Assembly: GCA_964456625.1 (NCBI GenBank)
Contig: CAYWBO010000051.1
Location: 1 to 20,232, forward strand
DNA: 20,232 nucleotides
Direction: 5' to 3'
From: Sulfidibacterium sp964456625
Lineage (GTDB): Bacteria; Bacteroidota; Bacteroidia; Bacteroidales; F082
How positions within the stretch are numbered: the stretch's first letter is position 1; each line of letters opens with the position of its first letter. Below are positions 1 to 7,582 of the stretch, piece after piece. Below the pieces are notes generated by a model that did not search any database, was not told the DNA's origin, and saw only the letters and a program-made list of their open reading frames with translations. A program made the translations under genes and the position numbers.

Positions 1-2
1 TT

Positions 3-1586
3 ATGTCCAATAAGAAAGAAATAAACAGGAGGCGTACTTTTGCGATTGTCAGTCACCCGGATGCCGGGAAAACCACACTTACCGAAAAGCTGCTGCTGTT
101 CGGTGGCGCCATTCAGGTTGCCGGTGCTGTGAAGTCGAACAAGATCAAGAAAACAGCGACTTCCGACTGGATGGAAATAGAAAGGCAGCGGGGTATTTCC
201 GTTGCTACTTCCGTGATGGGATTCGACTACGGCGATCATAAAATCAACATTCTGGATACGCCGGGACACCAGGATTTTGCTGAAGATACCTTCCGAACCC
301 TGACCGCTGTGGATAGTGTCATTGTGGTGATCGATGCCGCCAAAGGGGTGGAACCCCAGACAGAGAAACTGGTGGAAGTCTGCCGTATGCGGAAAACGCC
401 CATCATGGTGTTCATCAATAAATTGGATCGTCCGGGACAAGAAGCTTTCGATCTGCTGGATGAAATCGAAGAAAAGCTAAGTATCAACGTGACGCCTTTA
501 AGCTGGCCCATCGGGATGGGAAACGCTTTTAAAGGTGTTTATAATATTTATTTTAAAAACCTACAGTTATTCAAGCCTTCGCGGCAGGTAGTGGAGGAAG
601 GAATTCAGTTTGATGATTTGTCGAGTCGTGAACTGGAAACACTTGTAGGGAAAGGGGCTGAAACTTTGCGTGGTGATCTGGAACTTATCACCGGGGTTTA
701 TCCTGATTTTGAGAAAGAAACCTATCTCAAAGGGGACCTTTCACCTGTTTTCTTCGGAAGTGCCCTGAACAATTTCGGTGTGAAAGAGATGCTGGATGTC
801 TTTGTAAAAATCGCTCCGTCACCCATTGGAAGAGAAAGTGATACACGCTATGTGAAACCTGAGGAGGAGGCCCTTACGGGATTTGTATTTAAGATCCATG
901 CCAACATGGATCCCAATCATAGAGATCGGATTGCTTTTGTGAGGATTGTTTCAGGGACCTTTAAAAGAAATACCCCATATCAGCATGTCAGATTGAACCG
1001 TCAACTGAAATTTGCAAGTCCCACTGCTTTCATGGCACAAAAGAAATCCATCGTCGATGAAGCTTTTCCAGGTGATATCGTGGGCCTTCATGATACCGGA
1101 AATTTTAAGATCGGCGACACGATCACCGAAGGAGAGGTTTTGAATTTCAAGGGAATTCCCAGCTTCTCACCCACGTTGTTTCGTTATGTTGTCAATGCTG
1201 ACCCCATGCGCGCCAAGCAGCTTGCAAAGGGGATCGATCAGCTGATGGATGAAGGGGTAGCTCAGCTTTTTACGGGAAAATACAGCGGACGGAAGATTAT
1301 AGGAACAGTAGGAACCCTGCAGTTTGAGGTGATTCAATACCGGCTGGAACATGAGTACACGGCCAAATGCCGTTATGAACCGATATCATTGTATAAGACA
1401 GCCTGGTTTGTGAGTAAGAACAAAGAGCAGCTTGAAGACTTCCGGGCCCGAAAAGGCTCCCAGATCGCCATTGACAAAGACGGGAGGGAAGTTTTTATGG
1501 CCGATTCGCAGTTTTCTCTTCAGATGGCAAGAGATAAATACAAGGATATTAAGTTCTACTTTACCTCCGAATTCGAGCCGGAATAA
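3..1586 (+). CDS. prfC: Peptide chain release factor 3 (RF3)
   Basis: This is a translational GTPase that recycles release factors RF1 and RF2 from the ribosome after peptide release. The 527-residue protein is the usual family length (E. coli RF3 is 529). The GTPase domain shows the P-loop SHPDAGKTT at residues 17-25, the switch region with RGIS at 63-66, DTPGH at 85-89 and NKLD at 139-142. The central and C-terminal parts have the RF3 pattern, including GTVGTLQFEVI and a final FYFTSEFEPE tail. The early SDWMEIERQRGISV stretch separates it from EF-G and LepA. The ATG lies two bases from the window edge, so its promoter and any upstream partner are not visible. No terminator with a T-run follows; a hairpin-rich repeat region starts about 70 bp downstream. 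Identification is very secure. Confidence 0.97.
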   Translation: MSNKKEINRRRTFAIVSHPDAGKTTLTEKLLLFGGAIQVAGAVKSNKIKKTATSDWMEIERQRGISVATSVMGFDYGDHKINILDTPGHQDFAEDTFRTLTAVDSVIVVIDAAKGVEPQTEKLVEVCRMRKTPIMVFINKLDRPGQEAFDLLDEIEEKLSINVTPLSWPIGMGNAFKGVYNIYFKNLQLFKPSRQVVEEGIQFDDLSSRELETLVGKGAETLRGDLELITGVYPDFEKETYLKGDLSPVFFGSALNNFGVKEMLDVFVKIAPSPIGRESDTRYVKPEEEALTGFVFKIHANMDPNHRDRIAFVRIVSGTFKRNTPYQHVRLNRQLKFASPTAFMAQKKSIVDEAFPGDIVGLHDTGNFKIGDTITEGEVLNFKGIPSFSPTLFRYVVNADPMRAKQLAKGIDQLMDEGVAQLFTGKYSGRKIIGTVGTLQFEVIQYRLEHEYTAKCRYEPISLYKTAWFVSKNKEQLEDFRARKGSQIAIDKDGREVFMADSQFSLQMARDKYKDIKFYFTSEFEPE

Positions 1587-1650
1587 TACAATGCTTTTTC
1601 TAAAGTGTACGATTTTGGAAGAAGATTAATTCCTGACAGTTAATGGCTTA

Positions 1651-1906
1651 CCTTTCGGGCTTTCAGCCCTTGATTATGATTATTTATTATTATTATCTCA
1701 GGCCTTCGTAAACTTCGGCCTGAGTTATAAGCGGTCGTCCTTTCAGGACTCCCTCTTCATCAGGAAAAACACAAAAGAATAAAAATATCCTCTATTAGTT
1801 GCCCCGGTTTTAACCCGGGATAGAAAAAGGGGCAACGCCCCGAAAGACATCGGCACAGGACGAAGTTCTGTGAATCTTAAAGAAATCCAAAAAGCACTGA
1901 AAGTGC
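1651..1906. repeat. Hairpin-rich REP-like repeat region left of the transposase
   Basis: This part of the 333-bp gap between prfC and the transposase gene holds at least six inverted repeats and no credible gene. Three share a geometry of a 5-bp stem and a TTC or GAA loop: GGGCT-TTC-AGCCC at 1657-1669, GTCCT-TTC-AGGAC at 1737-1749 and GCACT-GAA-AGTGC at 1894-1906. CACAGGAC-GAA-GTTCTGTG at 1854-1872 has an 8-bp stem with one G-T pair and the same loop. CTCAGGCC at 1697-1704 pairs with GGCCTGAG at 1717-1724. GGGGC-AAC-GCCCC lies at 1829-1841, and TTGCCCC at 1799-1805 can alternatively pair with GGGGCAA at 1829-1835. Such clusters beside a Y1 transposase fit REP/BIME-like elements. The family assignment is inference; the stems are directly visible. 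Confidence 0.75.
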
Positions 1907-1919
1907 GACAGGTAATGAA

Positions 1920-2366
1920 TTAATCCCAGACGTATTTTTCATCATACTCAACAGAATAATCTTTTAGGAATTCTCTGTATTCGTCCTGAAACGTGGTTTT
2001 CTTATGATGTTTATCCTGGTTTTGAATGTATTTTTTAATGATCTGAACCACTGATTCACTGACAGAAAATGCAGCATATCCGTTTTGCCAGGAGAAATTT
2101 TCAATTCCTTGTTTTTTGAACCACTTGGATGAAGAGGCCTTAACTTTGGACATCAAATCAGCAAGAGTAATAGTCCTTGGTAACGTACATAGGATATGAA
2201 TGTGGTCAGAATATGCTCCAATTTCTTCAACATATGAATGGTGATGTGAAAGGATTCCTACTATGTAGGCATAGAGGTCCTGTCGTATGGTTTCCTTAAT
2301 AAAGTGCTGACGGTACTTTGTTGAAAAAATACAGTGCAGATAAATCTTTGATAAACTTTGTGACAT
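1920..2366 (-). CDS. REP-associated / IS200-like Y1 tyrosine transposase
   Basis: This is a 148-residue single-domain Y1 transposase of the IS200/IS605 TnpA superfamily, of the kind that nicks and joins single-stranded DNA at hairpins. The protein opens with MSQSLSKIYLHCIFSTKYRQ, the standard family start. It carries the HUH metal-binding motif as HIH at residues 55-57 and the nucleophilic tyrosine at about Y113 in IIKKYIQNQDKHHKK, followed by the conserved TFQDEY. WQNGYAAFSVS at 93-103 is also typical. An in-frame ATG exists at 2447, but the extra 27 residues are translated repeat sequence, so I take the ATG at 2366. No accompanying TnpB is present. Palindromic repeats flank it on both sides, which favours a REP-associated transposase over a plain IS200. 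The frame is intact and all motifs are present, so it could be active. Confidence 0.9.
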   Translation of the reverse strand: MSQSLSKIYLHCIFSTKYRQHFIKETIRQDLYAYIVGILSHHHSYVEEIGAYSDHIHILCTLPRTITLADLMSKVKASSSKWFKKQGIENFSWQNGYAAFSVSESVVQIIKKYIQNQDKHHKKTTFQDEYREFLKDYSVEYDEKYVWD

Positions 2367-2382
2367 GAGAGTTTGTTTTAGT

Positions 2383-2438
2383 TGTCGGTTATCTTTCGGG
2401 ATTACAGCCTGAGGTTTAATCGATTGCCATTTCAGGGC
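2383..2438. repeat. REP-like repeat on the right flank of the transposase
   Basis: This lies between the transposase start and the end of the ChaN-type gene. CTTTCGGGATTACAGCCT at 2393-2410 is a degenerate direct copy of CTTTCGGGCTTTCAGCCC at 1652-1669 (three differences). GCCAT-TTC-AGGGC at 2426-2438 is an imperfect copy of the hairpin with 5-bp stem and TTC loop found on the left. Read on the minus strand, CCCGAAAGATAACCGACA at 2383-2400 also resembles CCCGAAAGACATCGGCACA at about 1839-1857 on the plus strand. The transposase is therefore bracketed by related repeats in both orientations. The right copies are more decayed than the left ones. Confidence 0.6.
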
Positions 2439-2458
2439 TCCAGGCATTTTGGTTTTCT

Positions 2459-3325
2459 TTAATATGTCTTGGTCATATCCTGGGGCACGGCAAGGATAAA
2501 ATTGGCCTTGTTCAGGTTGGCTTTGGACAGGCTGTCCACATCTTTCTGTTCGACAGATGAAATGGTCATGATCTTAAGTCCCGGCTTGTATTGGTTCAGA
2601 TACCAGATGATGCCCTGAAAATTATCGGAATGATAAGCCCCGTTATAGTGGATGAACAGATCCCCGTTTCCGGCATTTTTTGCAATGTACCAAGCCATGG
2701 TGGCATCTTTGATGGCCTGGGCCTTCGGCAGGTTCGGGCTGGCGTGACCCATCATACCGCCCATTTGCTGAAGCATGTCTTTATATCCTTTCAGATCCGG
2801 ATCATAAGGAATGGGAAGCGGAGGCATGTAGGATTTGGCTTCTGCCGTAAGACTGTCGAGAATGCCGAAACCTTTCCGGTAAACCATGGAAGCATAGCGA
2901 CGGGGAATGTTGGTGGCGATGAATTTTAATTGGTGATCCCGTGCAAAAGTCACCAGAGGCTGATAATCGGTTTTGTAATTGGGCCACAATCTGGCTTCCT
3001 GATTGAAATTGGCTTTGGAGACTTCTCCTTTCAGATATTCATCAAGGATTAACTGGTTATCCCGCTCGAACATCTCGGCACCGAGAATAATTTTTCCGTC
3101 TTTGATGTTGTAAAGATCTTTGGTGATCTCCAGTTCCAGCCAGTGGCAAATGGGATCGTTGTGTTCTTCGCCGAAAAAGACAACATCAGCTTTAGCGGCG
3201 GCGGCCAGCACCTTTTTGTATTTCACCGCTTTCCCTTTGGCATTGAAGAGACGGTATGCCGGCTTGTCGCTTTTGAAAGCCGTGAAAGTGAAGAATACGA
3301 TAAATAATACAAAGAGTTTTCGCAT
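2459..3325 (-). CDS. ChaN-family (DUF399) secreted protein
   Basis: This is a 288-residue exported protein of the ChaN family, whose characterised member binds haem; its exact role in this phylum is unknown. Residues 1-16 form a signal peptide (MRKLFVLFIVFFTFTAF) with no lipobox cysteine, unlike lipoprotein members. Family motifs are clear: FGEEHNDP at 51-58, EMFERD at 84-89, NIPRRYAS at 139-146, QAIKDATMA at 203-211 and HYNGAYHSD at 226-234. The methionine-rich stretch at 183-193 (MLQQMGGMM) is a plausible metal-contact segment, but that is speculation. The gene starts 12 bp after the end of cdd on the same strand and is probably co-transcribed with it. A functional link to pyrimidine salvage is not evident. 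Family assignment is secure; substrate is not. Confidence 0.88.
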   Translation of the reverse strand: MRKLFVLFIVFFTFTAFKSDKPAYRLFNAKGKAVKYKKVLAAAAKADVVFFGEEHNDPICHWLELEITKDLYNIKDGKIILGAEMFERDNQLILDEYLKGEVSKANFNQEARLWPNYKTDYQPLVTFARDHQLKFIATNIPRRYASMVYRKGFGILDSLTAEAKSYMPPLPIPYDPDLKGYKDMLQQMGGMMGHASPNLPKAQAIKDATMAWYIAKNAGNGDLFIHYNGAYHSDNFQGIIWYLNQYKPGLKIMTISSVEQKDVDSLSKANLNKANFILAVPQDMTKTY

Positions 3326-3337
3326 GTCTGTAAGGTT

Positions 3338-3832
3338 TTAGTGTTTCTTTTTCAGCTTGTCTTCATAGAACGTAAAAGGCAGCAAGGCCTCGATGCCGGA
3401 AACCACGTGAACGGGTCCGGTTTCACCTTTCATGATGATCTTGATCTTTTCCTGCTGTCTGTGTTCGGTTTCCACGATCACCTGACGGCAGGAACCGCAG
3501 GGCGTGATGGGGTTGTCAACATGAAAATGTTCTGCTTTGGCACGTATGGCCAATGCTTTTATCTTAACGTTCGGATACTGTGAATTGGCATAAAACAAAG
3601 CAACACGCTCGGCACAAAGTCCTGACGGATAAGCTGCATTTTCCTGATTCGAACCGGTTATTACGACCCCGTTTTCAAGCAAAACGGCAGCACCGACATG
3701 AAACTCGGAATACGGGGCATAGGATTTTTCAACGGAACTTAAAGCTTCACCCAATAAATTTTGCTCTTCCTGTGACAATTCCTGTTCGTCTTCATACTCC
3801 AGGAAATTGATTTTAACCTCTTTAATTTTCAT
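3338..3832 (-). CDS. cdd: Cytidine deaminase
   Basis: This is a cytosolic zinc enzyme that deaminates cytidine and deoxycytidine to uridine and deoxyuridine in pyrimidine salvage. The 164-residue protein is slightly longer than the 130-140-residue tetrameric class because of an acidic N-terminal extension of about 20 residues. The zinc site is complete: C73 and the proton-shuttling E75 in CAER, and C112 and C115 in PCGSCRQ. The nucleoside-binding N62/E64 pair sits in GSNQENAAYPSG, and YAPYSEFHVGAA at 38-49 is the family's N-terminal signature. It is the first gene of a probable two-gene unit with the ChaN-type gene. An AT-rich 125-bp region with a 12-bp palindrome lies upstream and should hold its promoter. 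Confidence 0.96.
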   Translation of the reverse strand: MKIKEVKINFLEYEDEQELSQEEQNLLGEALSSVEKSYAPYSEFHVGAAVLLENGVVITGSNQENAAYPSGLCAERVALFYANSQYPNVKIKALAIRAKAEHFHVDNPITPCGSCRQVIVETEHRQQEKIKIIMKGETGPVHVVSGIEALLPFTFYEDKLKKKH

Positions 3833-3841
3833 TTATTGAAT

Positions 3842-3853
3842 TTTAGCGCTAAA
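3842..3853. promoter_or_regulatory. Palindrome upstream of cdd, possible operator
   Basis: TTTAGCGCTAAA is a perfect 12-bp palindrome centred about 15 bp upstream of the cdd ATG. Its half-site CGCTAAAT (3847-3854) recurs exactly at 3865-3872, 18 bp further upstream. A palindrome plus a spaced half-site at this position fits a repressor site, but no regulator gene is nearby and the function is inferred only from sequence symmetry. No exact TAnnTTTG box was found here; TAATTTAG on the minus strand overlaps the palindrome and is a weak candidate. Confidence 0.3.
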
Positions 3854-3957
3854 TTAATAAAATTCGCTAAATGGCTGCTTTTCAGGTACAGAAACCCATT
3901 GGAAAAGAAATAAAAAGAATGTTCTACTAAAAATCCGGGACTGAAAGGTAAAAAAAG

Positions 3958-5631
3958 CTAACTTTTTGTTTTTGACAGGCTTTTCTGTTGAACCCCAAAG
4001 AGTAACAAGGACGAAAAGAAAGCAAAAAAGGTGACTCCCACGTGCGTTTCAAGCGTATCATCCGACAGCATAGAGATCAGGATGATCAGGTAGAAAACCA
4101 CAAAAAAGTAGTTGCGATAACTTCCGGTGACAAAAACAGGGTAGATCAGTGCAAAAAGGAAAAACAGGAATCCGAAAATTCCCAGGGCCATTAAGACTGA
4201 CAGAAACTGGTTGTGTGCCAGAAAAATATATTTGCCCTGCAGTTTGGAATGCATAATTTTTAGTTCATGAGCGATGGCAACTTGCAGATCACCAGTTCCA
4301 ACCCCGGTCCAAAAATGTTTCCCGATGATGTTTATGGCTGCTTTGAAGTACTCTACTCTTTGAAAAACAGAACTCCCGTTCGGGTCCCCATCTTCTTTGT
4401 ATACCTGATACCCCTTGACAATTTTCAAAAGCCGTGAGTGGATTCCGGGATGGACAATGTAATTGTAATTTGCAATCCCGTCTTCAATATGCCGAATATC
4501 GTCAGCACTCAGCGAAGCTACGCCTGCAGCATCCTTCCGCAGACCTTTGGAAGTTAAATAGCGGATTAAAGTTTGACTCAGGTGATTTCCCTTTTTGTCC
4601 AGACCGTCATAGGATATGGCGCTCCTTTTATCCCAGCTTTGCCTCAGTTCGGTTTGACACAGATACAGGCCCACGTATTTTCCGTCTTCGATGCCGCGAC
4701 TGGAATCAAAAACATAGGGATTACCCAGGGCAGTATGTTGATCCATGTGTTGCAGATCGGCCTTGGGTGCCGTGGTCATCTCTGTGACTTCTGTCTTCAC
4801 ATAAAGATAAACCGAAACCGGGATACCGATGGCCAGGATGACAAAAGCTGCCTTCAGATAATAGTTCTGTCTGGTGACAAATACTTGATAAACTAGATAA
4901 GCAACCCCGATGATCATTGTAGCTGCCAGCGCGGTGACGGCTTCCATAAAGTAAAGGAAAACCAGAAACCACATTGCTAAAACGGTTAACAGAATCTTTT
5001 GTCCGATGTTGAAAGCGGTTTCTTTGATGATGAAGTAGAGCAGGATGAAAAATCCAAAGCTCACATTTAGTCCCAATCTGACCGAAGAGATAAAAGGTGA
5101 GATATCGCGGATGTTGGTGTACTGCCCTTTTAATAAAATGTAACTTCCAACCAGTGTGGCTGCAAATAATCCCAGAAGGTAAAAGAGAAAGACTTTTTTG
5201 AGCGATGGATAATTGATTTTATCCAGACTTGAAAATGCCAGCGGGAAGAGCAAAAGCGGAAGTTTGACCCTCAGGTCTGTAAAGCCGAACGTAAAATCTG
5301 TGGTTCGAATCAATCCGAGAACAAAGATGACAAAGATGGCGCTGAATATCACCGCTGCCTTGTTACGCCAAAAGATGCGGGCTCGTTCTGCAATTCCCGA
5401 ACGGCCGGAGCGAAACAGGTAAAGGATCAGAAAGTAGCATCCGACAAAGAAACCTTTTTGCCTGAAAAACCGGGCGATAACCACCAGTTGAATGTCAGCC
5501 CAAACCCACAAAATCAGGATCAGGAAAGAGGCCAGGCTTAGGGTATAGGGCGACAAAGGCAAGCTGAGCACTAAAAAAATCAGTGCCCAGCCGTATACGT
5601 AACTAAAAATGGTTTTTCGCCCATTTATCAT
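3958..5631 (-). CDS. O-antigen ligase / polymerase-like (Wzy_C) membrane protein
   Basis: This is a 557-residue polytopic inner-membrane protein resembling O-antigen ligase (WaaL) and Wzy polymerases, which join or extend lipid-linked glycans on the periplasmic face. About ten hydrophobic segments occupy residues 10-280, followed by a large loop at roughly 280-470 and further membrane segments at 475-545. The loop ends in QRVEYFKAAINIIGKHFW, GVGTGD at 443-448 and AHNQF at 472-476, the typical Wzy_C signature. The loop of nearly 190 residues is longer than in many homologues. The start is 32 bp downstream of the S41 protease stop, so it probably closes the rnpA-yidD-protease transcript. Sequence alone does not tell ligase from polymerase. 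Confidence 0.8.
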   Translation of the reverse strand: MINGRKTIFSYVYGWALIFLVLSLPLSPYTLSLASFLILILWVWADIQLVVIARFFRQKGFFVGCYFLILYLFRSGRSGIAERARIFWRNKAAVIFSAIFVIFVLGLIRTTDFTFGFTDLRVKLPLLLFPLAFSSLDKINYPSLKKVFLFYLLGLFAATLVGSYILLKGQYTNIRDISPFISSVRLGLNVSFGFFILLYFIIKETAFNIGQKILLTVLAMWFLVFLYFMEAVTALAATMIIGVAYLVYQVFVTRQNYYLKAAFVILAIGIPVSVYLYVKTEVTEMTTAPKADLQHMDQHTALGNPYVFDSSRGIEDGKYVGLYLCQTELRQSWDKRSAISYDGLDKKGNHLSQTLIRYLTSKGLRKDAAGVASLSADDIRHIEDGIANYNYIVHPGIHSRLLKIVKGYQVYKEDGDPNGSSVFQRVEYFKAAINIIGKHFWTGVGTGDLQVAIAHELKIMHSKLQGKYIFLAHNQFLSVLMALGIFGFLFFLFALIYPVFVTGSYRNYFFVVFYLIILISMLSDDTLETHVGVTFFAFFSSLLLFGVQQKSLSKTKS

Positions 5632-5663
5632 AGAAAGGGTTTCTTTTTTCCGGTTTGTTCAGG

Positions 5664-7343
5664 TCAGTGTTTGACCTTCTCTTCGTCCTTTTTCTCGGTC
5701 TTCCCCTTTAAAATATCTTCGTATTCCTTTTTGTCATTGAGTACCTGAACGGCCTTTGCCACTTCATGGTCACCGATCAGCGAAGATTCAGCTTTACCGG
5801 CCTCATAGTAATAACGGGTGGCAATTTCCACGCGGAGCATGGTTTCGATTTCACTTTTGTGCTTATCGAGGTCTTTTTTCTTCTCTACTTCCAGTGTTTT
5901 ACTCAAACTATCCAGTTCGGGTTTCAGACTCTTGAAATAGTCTTCACGGACGGCACTTTGTTTCAGTCGTTTGATCAGTGCCCCGGTTTCGGTTTCGTAA
6001 TCAAATCCCTTTTTGAGGACAAATTTCTTGAAATTGTCGAAAGTTTCCTCGCTGATTCTGAAGTCGGCCGGGCTGGAAATGGTTTTGTGATGAAGCACAA
6101 ACTCGTTGGCGAAATCGGAGATGTAATTCTGAGCATACAAATCGCCTGAAAGCTGGCTGAAGATCCGTTGTTTCATGATGATATCAGGTGTGATACCACC
6201 ACCGTCATAAACAGTTCTGCCATCGCGGGTTTTGAAGGCACGGATCTGAGAATTCGGCACCAGTGTCGGGTCGCCGTTTTTATTTCTTTTGAAGTAGTCT
6301 ATTTTCTGGATGCACCGGCCACTGGGGATGTAATATTTCGCGATGGTGACCTTCATTTCCCCGCCGTAAGGAATAGGAACAATGTTTTGGACAAGGCCTT
6401 TCCCGAAGGTCTTTTGTCCGATGATCACACCACGATCGAGATCCTGCATGGATCCGGAAACAATTTCCGATGCAGATGCCGTGTTTTGGTTCACCAGGAT
6501 GGCCAGCGGAATCTTGGCATCGGTAACCTGTCCTGTGGTTTTATGGACTTCGCTGTTGGCGGCCAGTTTGCCTTTGGTTGTGACAATGACGTTGCCTTTC
6601 TTCACAAAGATATTGGCGATGTTTACGGCTTCGTTCAGCAGACCGCCTCCGTTGTTTCTTAAATCGAGAATCACACCTTTGATGTGGTATTTGTTTTTCA
6701 GATCCAGAAAGGCGTTTCTCACATCGTTGGCAGCATTGGGACTGAACTGGGTCAGGCTAATGTAACCGATATCTCCGCCTACCACACCATAATAAGGTAC
6801 GTTGGGAATCCTGATCTTTTCACGTGTCAGCGTTAGTTTGGTGTCGGTGGAATCACCATAATGCCGCACGGTGATGACGATTTTGGTACCGGGATTGCCT
6901 TTTAACAAATTGCTTACATCCGAAGCGCTCATGTCTTTGGCGGATTTCCCGTCAATATTGACGATCTTGTCCCCGGCCCTCATTCCGGCTTTCTGAGCCG
7001 GGAAGCCTTTGTAAGGTTCGGTAACCACAACATAATTACCTTGTTGCTGAATGACGGCACCTATGCCGCCATACTCCCCACGTGTCAGGAGGTTGAATTC
7101 TCCCAGATTGTTGGCGGGGATATAAACAGTATAAGGATCCATCGAGTTAAGCATGGCATCAATGGCGGTTTGTGTCAGCTTAACGGGTTGTATGGTGTCA
7201 ACATAATTCAGATTCAACTGCCGCATGACATTGGAAAAAATCTCAATGCTCTTTGAAATTTTGAAATTATTGCTTTCCTGTGCATTTATCTGGGTAAATG
7301 AAAGAAGAATCAGTCCCAGAATAAAAAATTGTTTTTTGATCAT
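5664..7343 (-). CDS. S41 family C-terminal processing peptidase (CtpA/Prc-like)
   Basis: This is an exported serine protease of 559 residues that cleaves envelope proteins, often near their C termini. Residues 1-21 are a signal peptide ending in NAQ. A PDZ domain covers about 85-165, with AGMRAGDKIVNIDG at 119-132. The S41 catalytic core covers about 185-350. The catalytic serine is S290 in NQNTASASEI and the general-base lysine is K315 in TFGKGLVQ; the 25-residue spacing matches other CtpA/Prc proteases. LDLRNNGGG at 227-234 is the conserved strand-turn. A lysine/glutamate-rich C-terminal tail follows the domain. It starts 17 bp after yidD, and the rnpA-yidD-S41 order recurs in this phylum (from general knowledge). 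All catalytic residues are present. Confidence 0.95.
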   Translation of the reverse strand: MIKKQFFILGLILLSFTQINAQESNNFKISKSIEIFSNVMRQLNLNYVDTIQPVKLTQTAIDAMLNSMDPYTVYIPANNLGEFNLLTRGEYGGIGAVIQQQGNYVVVTEPYKGFPAQKAGMRAGDKIVNIDGKSAKDMSASDVSNLLKGNPGTKIVITVRHYGDSTDTKLTLTREKIRIPNVPYYGVVGGDIGYISLTQFSPNAANDVRNAFLDLKNKYHIKGVILDLRNNGGGLLNEAVNIANIFVKKGNVIVTTKGKLAANSEVHKTTGQVTDAKIPLAILVNQNTASASEIVSGSMQDLDRGVIIGQKTFGKGLVQNIVPIPYGGEMKVTIAKYYIPSGRCIQKIDYFKRNKNGDPTLVPNSQIRAFKTRDGRTVYDGGGITPDIIMKQRIFSQLSGDLYAQNYISDFANEFVLHHKTISSPADFRISEETFDNFKKFVLKKGFDYETETGALIKRLKQSAVREDYFKSLKPELDSLSKTLEVEKKKDLDKHKSEIETMLRVEIATRYYYEAGKAESSLIGDHEVAKAVQVLNDKKEYEDILKGKTEKKDEEKVKH

Positions 7344-7360
7344 TAGAATTTAGTTTTGAT

Positions 7361-7582
7361 TTATGGAACAGGGTCATAACCGCTTCCTCCCCATGGATTG
7401 CAGGAGAGGACTCTTTTTATTGCCATCCAGCCTCCTTTAAAAGGCCCGTATTTTTTGATCGCTTCCACGCTGTATACGGAACAGGTCGGCGTATAACGGC
7501 AAGCGCGGCCGATATAGGGTGACAAGGTATATTGATAAATTCTTATCAGGAGAATAAAAAACTTAGACAGCAGCTTGCTCAT
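7361..7582 (-). CDS. yidD: Membrane protein insertion efficiency factor YidD
   Basis: This is a 73-residue inner-membrane-associated protein that helps YidC-dependent insertion of membrane proteins. It has an amphipathic/hydrophobic N-terminal segment (about 5-20) and the family motifs YQYTLSPYIG, CRYTPTCSVYS and SCNPWGGSGYDPVP, with conserved cysteines at 28, 34 and 61. The length matches the family. Its ATG lies inside the last codons of rnpA, an overlap of 20 bp, indicating translational coupling; the protease gene starts 17 bp after its stop. In many bacteria yidD sits between rnpA and yidC; here yidC is not in the window. Confidence 0.96.
   Translation of the reverse strand: MSKLLSKFFILLIRIYQYTLSPYIGRACRYTPTCSVYSVEAIKKYGPFKGGWMAIKRVLSCNPWGGSGYDPVP

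Noticed and set aside
236..511. Long open frames antisense to prfC and similar ones opposite other genes
   Set aside because: They lie entirely inside well-identified conserved genes and show no domain features, so they are shadows of the coding strand.
2367..2447. N-terminal extension of the transposase to the ATG at 2447
   Set aside because: The 27 extra residues are a translation of the flanking repeat; the family consensus starts at MSQSLSKIY.
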